A DNA stretch of 64,000 nucleotides from SKHV01 sp963678565 (GTDB lineage Bacteria > Bacteroidota > Bacteroidia > Bacteroidales > Prolixibacteraceae). Numbering within the stretch: the first letter of the stretch is position 1; each line of letters starts with the position of its first letter. A model generated the notes under the pieces. That model did no database searches, was not told where the DNA came from, and worked only from the letters and a program-made list of their open reading frames with translations. Of the stretch, positions 27,253 to 35,626 are shown in pieces. Made by a program: the position numbers and the translations under genes. Where the stretch lies: assembly GCA_963678565.1 (NCBI GenBank), contig OY782875.1, positions 3,844,001 through 3,908,000 of the forward strand, given 5' to 3'.

Positions 27253-28434
27253 CTAAATTTCAATTTCAATCTGTCCTGAAGCCCTATTTGCCTTGACACG
27301 TGCTTCATCAATATCTTTTCCTAAAGCCAAACATACGCCCATTCTTCGTTCACCATCCAAATCCGGCTTTCCAAATAAACGAACTTGCGTATCAAGCTCT
27401 GTCAATGCATTTTCAATATTCAGATACTTGATATTATTTGATGTTCCGTGTGCTAAAATCACACTTGAGGCAGCAGGACCATACAAAGTAATATTTGGGA
27501 TTGGCAATCCTAAAATTGCTCGAACATGCAAGGCAAATTCTGAAAGATTTTGCGAAATCATCGTAACCATTCCGGTATCATGTGGGCGAGGCGACAACTC
27601 ACTAAAATAAACGACATCACCTTTAATAAAGAATTCTACACCAAATATTCCTCGTCCCCCCAAGGCATTTACCACAGCTTCAGCAATTCGTTTGGCTTCC
27701 TCTAATGCAGCTTGGCTCATTGCTTGTGGCTGCCACGACTCTTGGTAATCGCCATTTTCCTGACGGTGACCAATAGGGGCACAAAACGAAACACCATCTT
27801 TATGTTTTACTGTTAACAATGTAATTTCATAATCGAAATCAACAAAACCTTCAATAATCACTCGTCCACCTGAACCCCGAGCACCCTCTTTTGCATAATT
27901 CCAGGCCTTTTCAATATCTGCTTCTGATTTCACGGTACTTTGTCCTTTACCAGAAGAACTCATTACTGGTTTTATAACGCAAGGCATTCCTACTGCTTGC
28001 ACAGCAGCTTTGTATTCTTCAAGTGCTCCAGCAAATCGATAATCCGATGTTTTTACACCTAAATCTTCTGCCGCAAGGGTACGAATTCCTTCACGATTCA
28101 TTGTTAACAAAGTGGCCTTTGCAGTAGGGATTACATTGAATCCTTCTTGCTCTAAATCGACCAACAAATCAGTCGCGATTGCTTCTACTTCGGGAACAAT
28201 ATAAGTAGGTCGCTCCTTTTCAATTACCTCTCGTAAAGCAACCTTATCTTGCATATTTATCGCATATGAGCGATGTGCGACCTGCATGGCCGGAGCATTT
28301 TCATAGCGATCAACCGCAATCACCTCAACGCTATAACGCTGAAATTCGATCACCACTTCTTTACCTAATTCTCCCGAACCAAGCATCATAACTTTCACTG
28401 CCGATTGGGAATATGGTGTACCTAAAACTGTCAT
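27253..28434 (-). CDS. purT: Formate-dependent phosphoribosylglycinamide formyltransferase
   Basis: A 393-residue ATP-grasp enzyme: MMLGSGELGKEVVIEFQRYSVEV at the N-terminus, VIKPVMSSSGKGQS (ATP grasp), GRVIIEGFVDFDYEITLLTV and ELSPRPHDTGMVT with metal ligands. It makes formyl-GAR from GAR, formate and ATP in purine synthesis. Full length. The start codon is 26 bases below a consensus -7 box. It lies convergent to the pectate lyase cluster and divergent from GH28, so it interrupts the polysaccharide genes without being part of them. Confidence 0.96.
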   Translation of the reverse strand: MTVLGTPYSQSAVKVMMLGSGELGKEVVIEFQRYSVEVIAVDRYENAPAMQVAHRSYAINMQDKVALREVIEKERPTYIVPEVEAIATDLLVDLEQEGFNVIPTAKATLLTMNREGIRTLAAEDLGVKTSDYRFAGALEEYKAAVQAVGMPCVIKPVMSSSGKGQSTVKSEADIEKAWNYAKEGARGSGGRVIIEGFVDFDYEITLLTVKHKDGVSFCAPIGHRQENGDYQESWQPQAMSQAALEEAKRIAEAVVNALGGRGIFGVEFFIKGDVVYFSELSPRPHDTGMVTMISQNLSEFALHVRAILGLPIPNITLYGPAASSVILAHGTSNNIKYLNIENALTELDTQVRLFGKPDLDGERRMGVCLALGKDIDEARVKANRASGQIEIEI

Positions 28435-28459
28435 TCTTAATTGTGTATTGGTTTTGCTC

Positions 28460-28468
28460 GCAAAAATA
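28460..28468 (-). promoter_or_regulatory. -7 element of the purT promoter
   Basis: Minus strand TATTTTTGC, a full TAnnTTTGC match, 25 bases before the ATG. No PurR-like operator recognised. Confidence 0.5.
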
Positions 28469-28604
28469 ATCTTTTCAAAAAACTTTCATCATTATAAATA
28501 TCATATCTTCTTCAATCTGAAACATTTCTGGGACAACAAAAAAGCTATGAAAACTAATATTTAATCACTATTTTCAGACCTTAAGTCAAAAATCTCAATT
28601 TAAC

Positions 28605-29954
28605 ATGAAAAATTATTATCTAATTCTTATAATTTTTGCCTTTACCCAATGTACCAGCTCGAAAAACAAAATCTACAATGTTTATGACTTTGGCGCCAAA
28701 GGCGATGGAATAACCAATGATCAAATTGCCATTCAAAAAGCAATTGATGCTTGTAATGGAAACAACGGTACAGTGCTTTTTCCTGAAGGAACCTTTTTAA
28801 CCGGACAATTAATGCTGGGGAGTAATATGACAATACAAATCGATTCTGCAGCTACAATTTTAGGCATTCAATCGGATGCAGAAGAAGCCTATCCACATCA
28901 TTTAATTGAAACGAATTTTCCGAACAGAATGCTGCAAGATTGCCAGCGTCGTTTGATTTATGGAAACCATGTTCAAAACGTAACTATTTCCGGGAAAGGA
29001 TTAATCGATGGGCAGGGAGATTACGAGCCATGGATGTATGTAAAAGAGATGGGAACAGAAAAAGACCGTCCTTCAATTTTAGCTTTTGTAGGATCAAAAA
29101 ACATTACCATTTCTAATATTACGATGGTTGATCCTGCTTGTTGGACGCAAGTTTACATTGAATCAGATAGTATTGTCATCAAAAACATAAAGGTGCATAC
29201 CGGAAACTTAACGCCCAATCGCGATGGAATTGACATTGTAGATTGCCACAATGTTTGGATTGAAGATTGCAATATCAAATCGGAAGACGATGGCATCTGT
29301 TTTAAAAGCGGTAGTGAATATGGATGTAAAAACGTGGTAGTTCGAAATTGTGAAATTGACAAATTAAATGTAAAGGCGGGTAATTGCTTCAAACTTGGAA
29401 CCGATGGTTTGGGTAGCTTTATGAACTTTGATGTGTCTGGGCTGAAACTACAAAATGCTTTTCAAAATTCAGCACTGGTTCTCGAGTCGATGGATGGTGC
29501 GGTGATTGACAATATCAACATCAGCAATTGCGAAATCGTTAACTCTGGGCAGGCAATATTTGTTTTATTGGCCGACCGTAAAAGAAATGTTCCTGGTCGA
29601 AATCCTCGGATAGGAAGCATTTCAAACATTCATTTTAAGAATATTAGCGGAAAAGATTTTACCAAACAATATCCTTCAATAATTACAGGAATCAAAGGAC
29701 ACAACATTCAAAATGTCACTTTTGAAAACCTCAACTTTGAACTCAAAGGCGGAATTCAAAAAAACAATCAAACAGTGATGGAATACGATGGCAAATATCC
29801 TGAAGGAAGCAAGTTTGGAAACACCAATGCCTATGCTTTTTATATTCGACATACCGATGAAGTAGATTTTATCAATTGCAATATTTCGGCTGCAGAAAAT
29901 GACGCCCGCAAATGGCTGGTGCAAGAAAATGTAGGAAAGGTTAAAATTCAATAA
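28605..29954 (+). CDS. GH28-family (polygalacturonase-like) lipoprotein
   Basis: A 449-residue predicted lipoprotein (FAFTQC, Cys16) with a parallel beta-helix. It begins IYNVYDFGAKGDGITNDQIAIQKAID, the GH28 start. Catalytic acids are kept: Asp207 in NRDGID and Asp228/Asp229 in SEDDGICFKSG. The usual GHG histidine motif is replaced by AGNCFKLGT (about 258-266) and no RIK motif is seen, so it belongs to a divergent GH28 branch whose substrate may be a modified galacturonan or rhamnogalacturonan. It lies 1.4 kb from the PL1 gene, separated by purT, and is the fourth carbohydrate-related gene of the locus. Confidence 0.85.
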   Translation: MKNYYLILIIFAFTQCTSSKNKIYNVYDFGAKGDGITNDQIAIQKAIDACNGNNGTVLFPEGTFLTGQLMLGSNMTIQIDSAATILGIQSDAEEAYPHHLIETNFPNRMLQDCQRRLIYGNHVQNVTISGKGLIDGQGDYEPWMYVKEMGTEKDRPSILAFVGSKNITISNITMVDPACWTQVYIESDSIVIKNIKVHTGNLTPNRDGIDIVDCHNVWIEDCNIKSEDDGICFKSGSEYGCKNVVVRNCEIDKLNVKAGNCFKLGTDGLGSFMNFDVSGLKLQNAFQNSALVLESMDGAVIDNINISNCEIVNSGQAIFVLLADRKRNVPGRNPRIGSISNIHFKNISGKDFTKQYPSIITGIKGHNIQNVTFENLNFELKGGIQKNNQTVMEYDGKYPEGSKFGNTNAYAFYIRHTDEVDFINCNISAAENDARKWLVQENVGKVKIQ

Positions 29955-29983
29955 ATAAACTAGAAGTAGTTTATAAAGTATAA

Positions 29984-30015
29984 AAAAAGGATGACCAATT
30001 GGCCATCCTTTCCTT
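29984..30015 (-). terminator. Intrinsic terminator after pnp
   Basis: AAGGATG (29987-29993) pairs with CATCCTT (30004-30010), extended inward by ACC/GGC with one mismatch; the minus strand continues into seven T. Lies between the GH28 and pnp stops. Confidence 0.78.
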
Positions 30016-30035
30016 TTCTATATCTAGCTAAAGAA

Positions 30036-32306
30036 TTAATCTCTACTTGGTTTGCGATCACGGTCACCACTTCGACGGTCGTTTCCTCTACGATCGTTAT
30101 TGAATCGACGATTCCCATCTCTTCCACCGCGGTTGCGGTCGCGATCGCTATTCTCGCGACGTTTTGGCTCAACATAACCTTCTGGTTTTGGCAACATCGC
30201 TTTTCTCGAAAGTTTCAATTTGCCAGTCTTCTCATCAACGCCAATTAATTTCACTTCTACTTCATCTCCCTCTTTCAAGAAATCTTCGGCTTTTTCAACA
30301 CGTTCCCATGCAATTTCAGAAACATGAAGCAATCCGTCTTTTCCAGGAAGAATTTCGATGAATGCACCAAATGCAACAATTGATTTTACTTTTCCTTTGT
30401 AAATTTCTCCTACTTCAGGAATTGCAATAATACCTTTCACACGAGCTAAAGCAGCTTCAATTGCGTCGCCATTAGTTGCTGAAATTTGAACAAGGCCATA
30501 ATCTTCAACCTCTTCAATTGCAATCGTTGTTTCGGTATCGGCTTGGATTTGCTGGATTACTTTTCCACCAGGTCCAATTACAGCGCCTATCATGTCCTTC
30601 GGAATTTGCAATACTTCAATTCGAGGAACATTGTTTTTAAATTCAGGACGAGGTTCAGAAATCACTTCCATTACTTTATCCATAATGTGTAAGCGTCCGT
30701 CGCGAGCCTGATTCAATGCTTGCTCTAAAATTTCGTATGAAAGTCCGTCAACTTTAATATCCATTTGTGTAGCAGTAATACCATCAACGGTACCTGTTAC
30801 TTTAAAGTCCATATCACCTAAATGATCTTCGTCTCCTAAAATATCAGAAAGTACTGCGAATTTCTCGGTATCAGCAATTAATCCCATAGCAATACCAGTT
30901 ACCGGTTTTTTGATTTTCACACCAGTATCCATCATTGCCATTGTACCTGCACAAACTGTTGCCATCGATGATGAACCGTTTGATTCTAAAATATCAGAAA
31001 CAACACGAACAATGTAAGGGTAATCTTCAGGAATCATTTTCTTAAGCGCTCTGTGCGCCAAGTTTCCGTGTCCAATTTCACGACGACTCAATCCACGAGG
31101 TGCTTTTGCTTCACCGGTACTAAAACCTGGGAAGTTATAATGTAATAAGAAACGTTCGGTTCCTTGGATGTTTACTTGGTCAATAATTTTCTCATCCATT
31201 TTTGTACCTAAAGTACAAGAGGTAAGCGATTGAGTTTCTCCACGTGTGAAGATTGCAGAACCATGAGATCCTGGAAGGTAATCTACCTCACCCCAGATAG
31301 GGCGAATTTCGGTAGTACTTCGACCGTCTAAACGATGTCCTTCGTCCAAAATCATACGGCGCATTGCTTTTTTCTCTACGTCGTGATAATATTTTTTAAT
31401 TAAACCAATGTTTAAGTCTAAATCAATTTCTTCGTTGTCAGCATTCTCGGCTTTGTAAGTTTCAAGATATTCATCAATAATAATTTTGAAACCTTCAGAA
31501 CGTTTGTGTTTGTCGGCCAATTGTTGGTTTGCATGATTGTAACATTTTTCGTACAAATCGGCTTCAACTTTTGCTGCTAACTCTGCATCGTTGTTTTCGT
31601 GATTGTATTCACGTTTTGTTACTCCAACTTCTGCAGCTAACTCTTCTTGAACTTTACATTGAGCTTTGATCGCTTCGTGAGCAAATTTAATTGCTTCTAA
31701 CATTTCGGCCTCTGAAACTTCGTCCATTTCACCTTCAACCATCATGATATTATCATAGGTTGCACCGACCATAATGTCGATATCAGCTTTGGCTAATTCA
31801 GAATAGGTTGGATTGATAATAAAATTACCATCGATACGAGCAACGCGTGCTTCAGAAATATGCGCTTCGAAAGGAACGTCTGAAACTGCAATTGCGGCCG
31901 AAGCGGCTAACCCAGCTAACGAATCGGGCATTGTTTCTCGATCTGATGAAATCAATGAAATCATTACCACAGTATCGGCGTGGTAATCGCTTGGGAATAG
32001 AGGGCGTAGCGCTCTATCTACTAATCGTGCAACTAGAATCTCGTCGTCAGAAGGACGAGCTTCGCGCTTTAAGAATCCTCCAGGGAAACGTCCTGCTGCT
32101 GCAAATTTTTCACGGTAATCAACAGTCACAGGCATGAAGTCGACACCTTCTTTGGCTTCTTTAGCCGAAACGATTGTTGCGAGCAACATAGTACCACCGC
32201 TTTTTACAACAACTGCACCATCTGCTTGCTTTGCTAATTTACCTGTTTCAATGGTGATGGATCTTCCATCTCCCAGGTCTATTACTTTTTCAATAGCATT
32301 AATCAT
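30036..32306 (-). CDS. pnp: Polynucleotide phosphorylase
   Basis: A 756-residue PNPase: two RNase PH domains (GRFPGGFLKREARPSDDEIL early; RGETQSLTSCTLG and SGSSMATVCAGTMAMMDTG-like region in the second), then a KH domain (IPKDMIGAVIGPGGKVIQQIQ, near 590) and an S1 domain (GEIYKGKVKSIVAFGAFIEILPG, near 650). A tail of about 40 residues is extremely rich in Arg, Asp and Asn (after residue 715), as in other Bacteroidota, and probably binds RNA or partners. It degrades RNA 3' to 5' with phosphate. rpsO lies directly upstream on the same strand, the classical rpsO-pnp order, but a hairpin separates them. Confidence 0.96.
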   Translation of the reverse strand: MINAIEKVIDLGDGRSITIETGKLAKQADGAVVVKSGGTMLLATIVSAKEAKEGVDFMPVTVDYREKFAAAGRFPGGFLKREARPSDDEILVARLVDRALRPLFPSDYHADTVVMISLISSDRETMPDSLAGLAASAAIAVSDVPFEAHISEARVARIDGNFIINPTYSELAKADIDIMVGATYDNIMMVEGEMDEVSEAEMLEAIKFAHEAIKAQCKVQEELAAEVGVTKREYNHENNDAELAAKVEADLYEKCYNHANQQLADKHKRSEGFKIIIDEYLETYKAENADNEEIDLDLNIGLIKKYYHDVEKKAMRRMILDEGHRLDGRSTTEIRPIWGEVDYLPGSHGSAIFTRGETQSLTSCTLGTKMDEKIIDQVNIQGTERFLLHYNFPGFSTGEAKAPRGLSRREIGHGNLAHRALKKMIPEDYPYIVRVVSDILESNGSSSMATVCAGTMAMMDTGVKIKKPVTGIAMGLIADTEKFAVLSDILGDEDHLGDMDFKVTGTVDGITATQMDIKVDGLSYEILEQALNQARDGRLHIMDKVMEVISEPRPEFKNNVPRIEVLQIPKDMIGAVIGPGGKVIQQIQADTETTIAIEEVEDYGLVQISATNGDAIEAALARVKGIIAIPEVGEIYKGKVKSIVAFGAFIEILPGKDGLLHVSEIAWERVEKAEDFLKEGDEVEVKLIGVDEKTGKLKLSRKAMLPKPEGYVEPKRRENSDRDRNRGGRDGNRRFNNDRRGNDRRSGDRDRKPSRD

Positions 32307-32362
32307 AATACTTGTTTAATTTAATCTCAGATTATACAAAATTGGGCGGGGCGTATAACATT

Positions 32363-32389
32363 TAAAAAAAGGCAATTTTTCAATTGCCT
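32363..32389 (-). terminator. Hairpin between rpsO and pnp
   Basis: Perfect 8-bp stem AGGCAATT (32370-32377) / AATTGCCT (32382-32389); on the minus strand it is followed by seven T. Acts as terminator or attenuator after rpsO; partial read-through into pnp is possible, as in E. coli. Confidence 0.8.
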
Positions 32390-32401
32390 CTTTTAAGAAA
32401 A

Positions 32402-32671
32402 TTATCTACGTAATTTTAATTCTTTAATAATTGAACGGTAACGCTCAATGTCGTTTTTCTTTAAATAATCTAATAAACGACGACGTTTACCTACCATAGT
32501 AACCAAAGCACGTTTTGTTCCATAATCTTTTTTGTTCTTTTTCAAGTGCTCTGTTAAGTGTGAGATACGGAATGAGAAAAGTGCAATTTGACCTTCAGGA
32601 CTACCAGTATCTGCTTCACCATTACCATACTTTGCGAAAAACTCTTTTTTCTTTGTAGAATCTAAATACAT
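32402..32671 (-). CDS. rpsO: 30S ribosomal protein S15
   Basis: An 89-residue S15: DTGSPEGQIALFSFRISHLTEHLKKNKKDYGTKRALVTMVGKRRRLLDYLKKNDIERY matches the whole protein, with the 16S rRNA-binding DTGSPEVQ-type loop and HLKxHKKDxxSRR-like helix. It binds the central domain of 16S rRNA early in 30S assembly. It is preceded by about 100 bases of leader under a strong Bacteroidota promoter, room enough for the S15 autoregulatory RNA structures known in other phyla, though I cannot identify one. Confidence 0.97.
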   Translation of the reverse strand: MYLDSTKKKEFFAKYGNGEADTGSPEGQIALFSFRISHLTEHLKKNKKDYGTKRALVTMVGKRRRLLDYLKKNDIERYRSIIKELKLRR

Positions 32672-32776
32672 AATTCTTTAATTTTTAATAAGTTAAAACA
32701 TTCGATTACAACACAGCAGCATTCGTGTTCGATGGAAACTGCGTTACATTAAAGCTTTACTTGCTTCAAAAGCTCC

Positions 32777-32805
32777 GCAAAAGTAATTAAATTTCTTAAA
32801 ATCAA
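32777..32805 (-). promoter_or_regulatory. rpsO promoter with long leader
   Basis: On the minus strand TTG (32805-32803), 17 bases, then TACTTTTGC (32785-32777), a complete TTG-N17-TAnnTTTGC promoter. The implied leader to the rpsO ATG is about 100 bases, longer than the 10-30 bases elsewhere in this window. Confidence 0.7.
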
Positions 32806-32833
32806 TAAATAAAAGAACTGATTTTTAACTATT

Positions 32834-33253
32834 TCACTTGTTATTGGCCCCAGAAATATAATCTTGAAGTTGAATAATTCGTTGTTCAACTTCAAAAGAA
32901 TAGTTTTCTGTTAACTTTTCAATTTTTTTAAATAAATACGCAGCATTTTTTGCGGCTAGCAAAGCCTTTTCATCCTGCTTCATTTCACGAAAGGTAAGGA
33001 ATTTTTGATAGAATAATTCAGAAATTGTTTTTTCATGTTCTAAATCATGTGGAGGATACTGAATTAAGGTGTCAATTTCCTCTGGATTATAGTCTTCAAA
33101 CTTTTTAGAATCGATTTTCAGCCAGCCATCTAATGCCTTATTTATAACATTGATAGCATCATTGTGTTTTGCACTTTTTCGTTTCTCAAATATTGCTGCC
33201 AGAACTTCTCCAAGCTGCCTAAAATAATCTACTAGATAGTCTCTCGAACTCAT
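32834..33253 (-). CDS. Small helical protein, DUF6483-like
   Basis: A 139-residue, all-helical cytoplasmic protein: DYLVDYFRQLGEVLAAIFEKRKS at the start, then INKALDGWLKIDSKKFEDYNPEEIDTLI and two helices with TPR-like spacing (TISELFYQKFLTFREMKQDEKALLAAKNAAYLFKKIEKL). The N-terminal third resembles DUF6483 proteins; I am not certain of the family. Its ATG overlaps the stop of the potassium channel gene by four bases, so it is the last gene of a three-gene overlapping operon. A role as adaptor or regulator of that channel is possible but unproven. Confidence 0.62.
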   Translation of the reverse strand: MSSRDYLVDYFRQLGEVLAAIFEKRKSAKHNDAINVINKALDGWLKIDSKKFEDYNPEEIDTLIQYPPHDLEHEKTISELFYQKFLTFREMKQDEKALLAAKNAAYLFKKIEKLTENYSFEVEQRIIQLQDYISGANNK

Positions 33254-34275
33254 CGCCCTTCTTCTAAAGTCTTTCTAAAAATGTATAACTGTTCGGGAGA
33301 TCCCAATACAAATATGCAATCATCGACATTGAGCAAATAATCAGAACCCGGGTTAAAATGATATTGTCCGTTCTTGTCTTTCACCCCAATAACATTTGTG
33401 CCAGAAATATCGCTTTGTTTCAAATGTGTCATCGACTTATCTTTAAAACAATTCGCCATGTTTCCGCATTTGATTTCTTCCATACTCACCTCTTTGGCTT
33501 GCTGCAACATAATATATTCGAGAAATTCAACCACATCGGGCTGTGCAATAAGTTTAGCCATTCGTTGCCCTCCAATAATTTCGGGCATAATTACATTGTC
33601 GGCGCCGGCACGTTTTAGTTTTTCATCGGAGTGTTTGTTAACGGCTCTACTAATTATCTTTAATTTTGGATTTAAACTACGAGCAGTTAAAACCACAAAA
33701 ACATTATCGGCATCACTAGGAGTTGTTGCAATCAATGCTTTAGCCCTTTCCACGCCAGCTCTCAGCAATACCTCTTCGTGCGTTGCATCACCTTCGATAT
33801 ACATTATTTCAGGTTGCTCTTTATCAAGTCGATCGAAAACAGATTCGCGATTATCAATCACAACACATGATGCATCATGCGAACCAAGTTCTTTACTAAC
33901 CTGCTCTCCAATTCTCCCGTAACCACAAATAATTATATGGTTGTATAATCTTTGAATTCGATTTTCCACTCTTATGCTTCTGTAATATTTTAAAAAATCA
34001 CCATCAAAAATAAACCGAGCCAAATATCCAACATATGCTAAACTACTTAAACTAAAGATAATTAAAACTGAAGTAAAGATATGCCCGGCATCTGAAAGTC
34101 TTTTCACTTCGCCAAAACCAACTGTTGAGATGGTTATGATTGTCATGTAAAATGAATCGACCCAACGATAATCCTCGATATATTTAAATCCGATAGTTCC
34201 ACCTACCATCATCAAGGTCAATAAAACAATACCTGTTCGAATAGTTCTTGACGACTGTTTATGAAATCTGTTCAC
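33250..34275 (-). CDS. Two-TM potassium channel with RCK (TrkA-N/TrkA-C) domain
   Basis: A 341-residue inner-membrane channel: first helix about 14-30, pore helix and selectivity filter TISTVGFGE (filter residues 51-55, TVGFG), second helix about 65-90. The cytoplasmic RCK part begins IIICGYGRIGEQVSKELG (nucleotide-binding Rossmann, from about 113) and continues ATTPSDADNVFVVLTARSLNPKLKIISRA; a TrkA-C domain ends the protein (SGTNVIGVKDKNGQYHFNPGSDYLL). Architecture equals MthK/Kch-like channels gated by ligand binding to RCK rings. It overlaps the DUF2851 gene upstream and the small helical protein downstream by four bases each, so the three are coupled. Confidence 0.9.
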   Translation of the reverse strand: MNRFHKQSSRTIRTGIVLLTLMMVGGTIGFKYIEDYRWVDSFYMTIITISTVGFGEVKRLSDAGHIFTSVLIIFSLSSLAYVGYLARFIFDGDFLKYYRSIRVENRIQRLYNHIIICGYGRIGEQVSKELGSHDASCVVIDNRESVFDRLDKEQPEIMYIEGDATHEEVLLRAGVERAKALIATTPSDADNVFVVLTARSLNPKLKIISRAVNKHSDEKLKRAGADNVIMPEIIGGQRMAKLIAQPDVVEFLEYIMLQQAKEVSMEEIKCGNMANCFKDKSMTHLKQSDISGTNVIGVKDKNGQYHFNPGSDYLLNVDDCIFVLGSPEQLYIFRKTLEEGR

Positions 34276-35540
34276 CGATTGATTACTTTTGTTCCGATTT
34301 TACAATTTAAACATTTTTTACTTTCACAATATACATTTTTTAGTTGAATTAACGCTTGCGAATCAGCGGCATTCAGTGGATTTATACCAAGTTCATTCCA
34401 TCTTCGTGTGGTGCTATTTTGTTCGGCCGAAAGTTGTTCTAAAAATTGAAAAGATCGGTCTTTTAGGTTCGGTCGATTATTCTTTTCTCCATACACATAG
34501 AGAAATGGAATTACTGTATTAATTATCAATACTTTTACAGACGACATACCAAACCGTTTCTTTTGTTTCGGTGCTGTGTGATCAAAATTATAATGGATGT
34601 CCCAATAGGAAGATGCTTCTATTTCAAAAAATTGAATTAAATCATTTAATCGCTCAGCTTCAATCACTTTTGAAAGCAGCGCTGATGATTTATAAACCAA
34701 ATTTGCAAATTGGGCAATTCTAATCGTTGGAAAGTTAGACGGTCGTAATCGTAAAAATTTCCAAAGATGATATTCATTTCCGTGTAAGTTGAACTTGTTC
34801 GCCAAATGACTATACTCTGTTCTTAGCGAAAGAAAATAATCGTCGCCAAGCAACTGCTTATTCAACATACCTGCTTGACCAAACAATAAGGCTTCGATTT
34901 GAAACAGGTTGCTTTTATGTTTCTGCAAAACACTTAATGGTAACGACCTTGCAAGCATTTCAAACGGCAAAGTGTTTATTTTAAAACCAAATCCGCCCGC
35001 CAGAACCTGATAAAAAGTTTCGTTCCAATTATTTTTATTGTCTGATAAAAGCTTCTCAATCGGACGAATTTTTGCCTCTAATCGTTCAACGACCAATGCT
35101 TGTAAAGCCAGCGAAATATAAATTGGATTGATTTCTGATATTGTTTCGTAGCATGCAGGCCATTGGGGAGCCGACAGCAGCTTTTCATAATTTTCAAGTG
35201 CATTTTGATTTGGCTTTATCAAAAAAACAGGAAGCATGTTTCCTGCTTGGTTGAAGGCCTCAAGGTCGTGCTCGTAAACAACATGCAATATCACATTATT
35301 GTATGCCGGATCTAAATTATGTTTGTGCTGCTCCCAATCGGAACTTTTAATATGAATTTCAATATTTCCGGCCCAGATGGTACCTTCTAGTTTGATTCGT
35401 GCATTAAAAAAATCGGGTCCAGCATCATAATTCCATTCTCCCGACCTTAGAACTTCAAATGAGAGGCCCTTAGTAGTTTTTATATTTGAAGTTGAAAACA
35501 ATTGATGTTTCCATACATATTGCAAAAATTCTTCATTCAT
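34272..35540 (-). CDS. DUF2851 family protein
   Basis: A 422-residue protein of the DUF2851 family, restricted mostly to Bacteroidota: EEFLQYVWKHQLF, LRSGEWNYDAGPDFFNARIKLEGTIWAGNIEIHIKSSDWEQHKHNLDPAYNNVILHVVYEHD. The segment with GPDFxxA, the glutamates and GNIEIHIKxSDW resembles a PD-(D/E)xK-like nuclease core, but function is unknown. A cysteine cluster, CESKKCLNCKIG, sits at the very C-terminus and may bind metal. The start MNEEFLQ (35540) fits the family better than the longer frame from 35558. Overlaps the channel gene by four bases. Confidence 0.83.
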   Translation of the reverse strand: MNEEFLQYVWKHQLFSTSNIKTTKGLSFEVLRSGEWNYDAGPDFFNARIKLEGTIWAGNIEIHIKSSDWEQHKHNLDPAYNNVILHVVYEHDLEAFNQAGNMLPVFLIKPNQNALENYEKLLSAPQWPACYETISEINPIYISLALQALVVERLEAKIRPIEKLLSDNKNNWNETFYQVLAGGFGFKINTLPFEMLARSLPLSVLQKHKSNLFQIEALLFGQAGMLNKQLLGDDYFLSLRTEYSHLANKFNLHGNEYHLWKFLRLRPSNFPTIRIAQFANLVYKSSALLSKVIEAERLNDLIQFFEIEASSYWDIHYNFDHTAPKQKKRFGMSSVKVLIINTVIPFLYVYGEKNNRPNLKDRSFQFLEQLSAEQNSTTRRWNELGINPLNAADSQALIQLKNVYCESKKCLNCKIGTKVINR

Positions 35541-35626
35541 GGTTGGCAGATTAGTCAACCTTCAATTTACAAAGAATTTCTTTATCTAAGCAAATTCGAC
35601 TACAACAATTTATAATAAAGTAGAGA

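Noticed and set aside
19671..29954. Classical polysaccharide utilisation locus
   Set aside because: No SusC/SusD pair or hybrid two-component/ECF regulator is present in the window, so only a carbohydrate-enzyme cluster is claimed.
32307..32345. TATAAT-like hexamer upstream of pnp on the minus strand
   Set aside because: Bacteroidota housekeeping promoters do not use the TATAAT/TTGACA pair and no TAnnTTTG is present; chance AT-rich match.
33374..33922. Antisense frame of 182 codons within the potassium channel gene
   Set aside because: Opposite the conserved RCK domain; low-complexity Ser/Leu-rich product.
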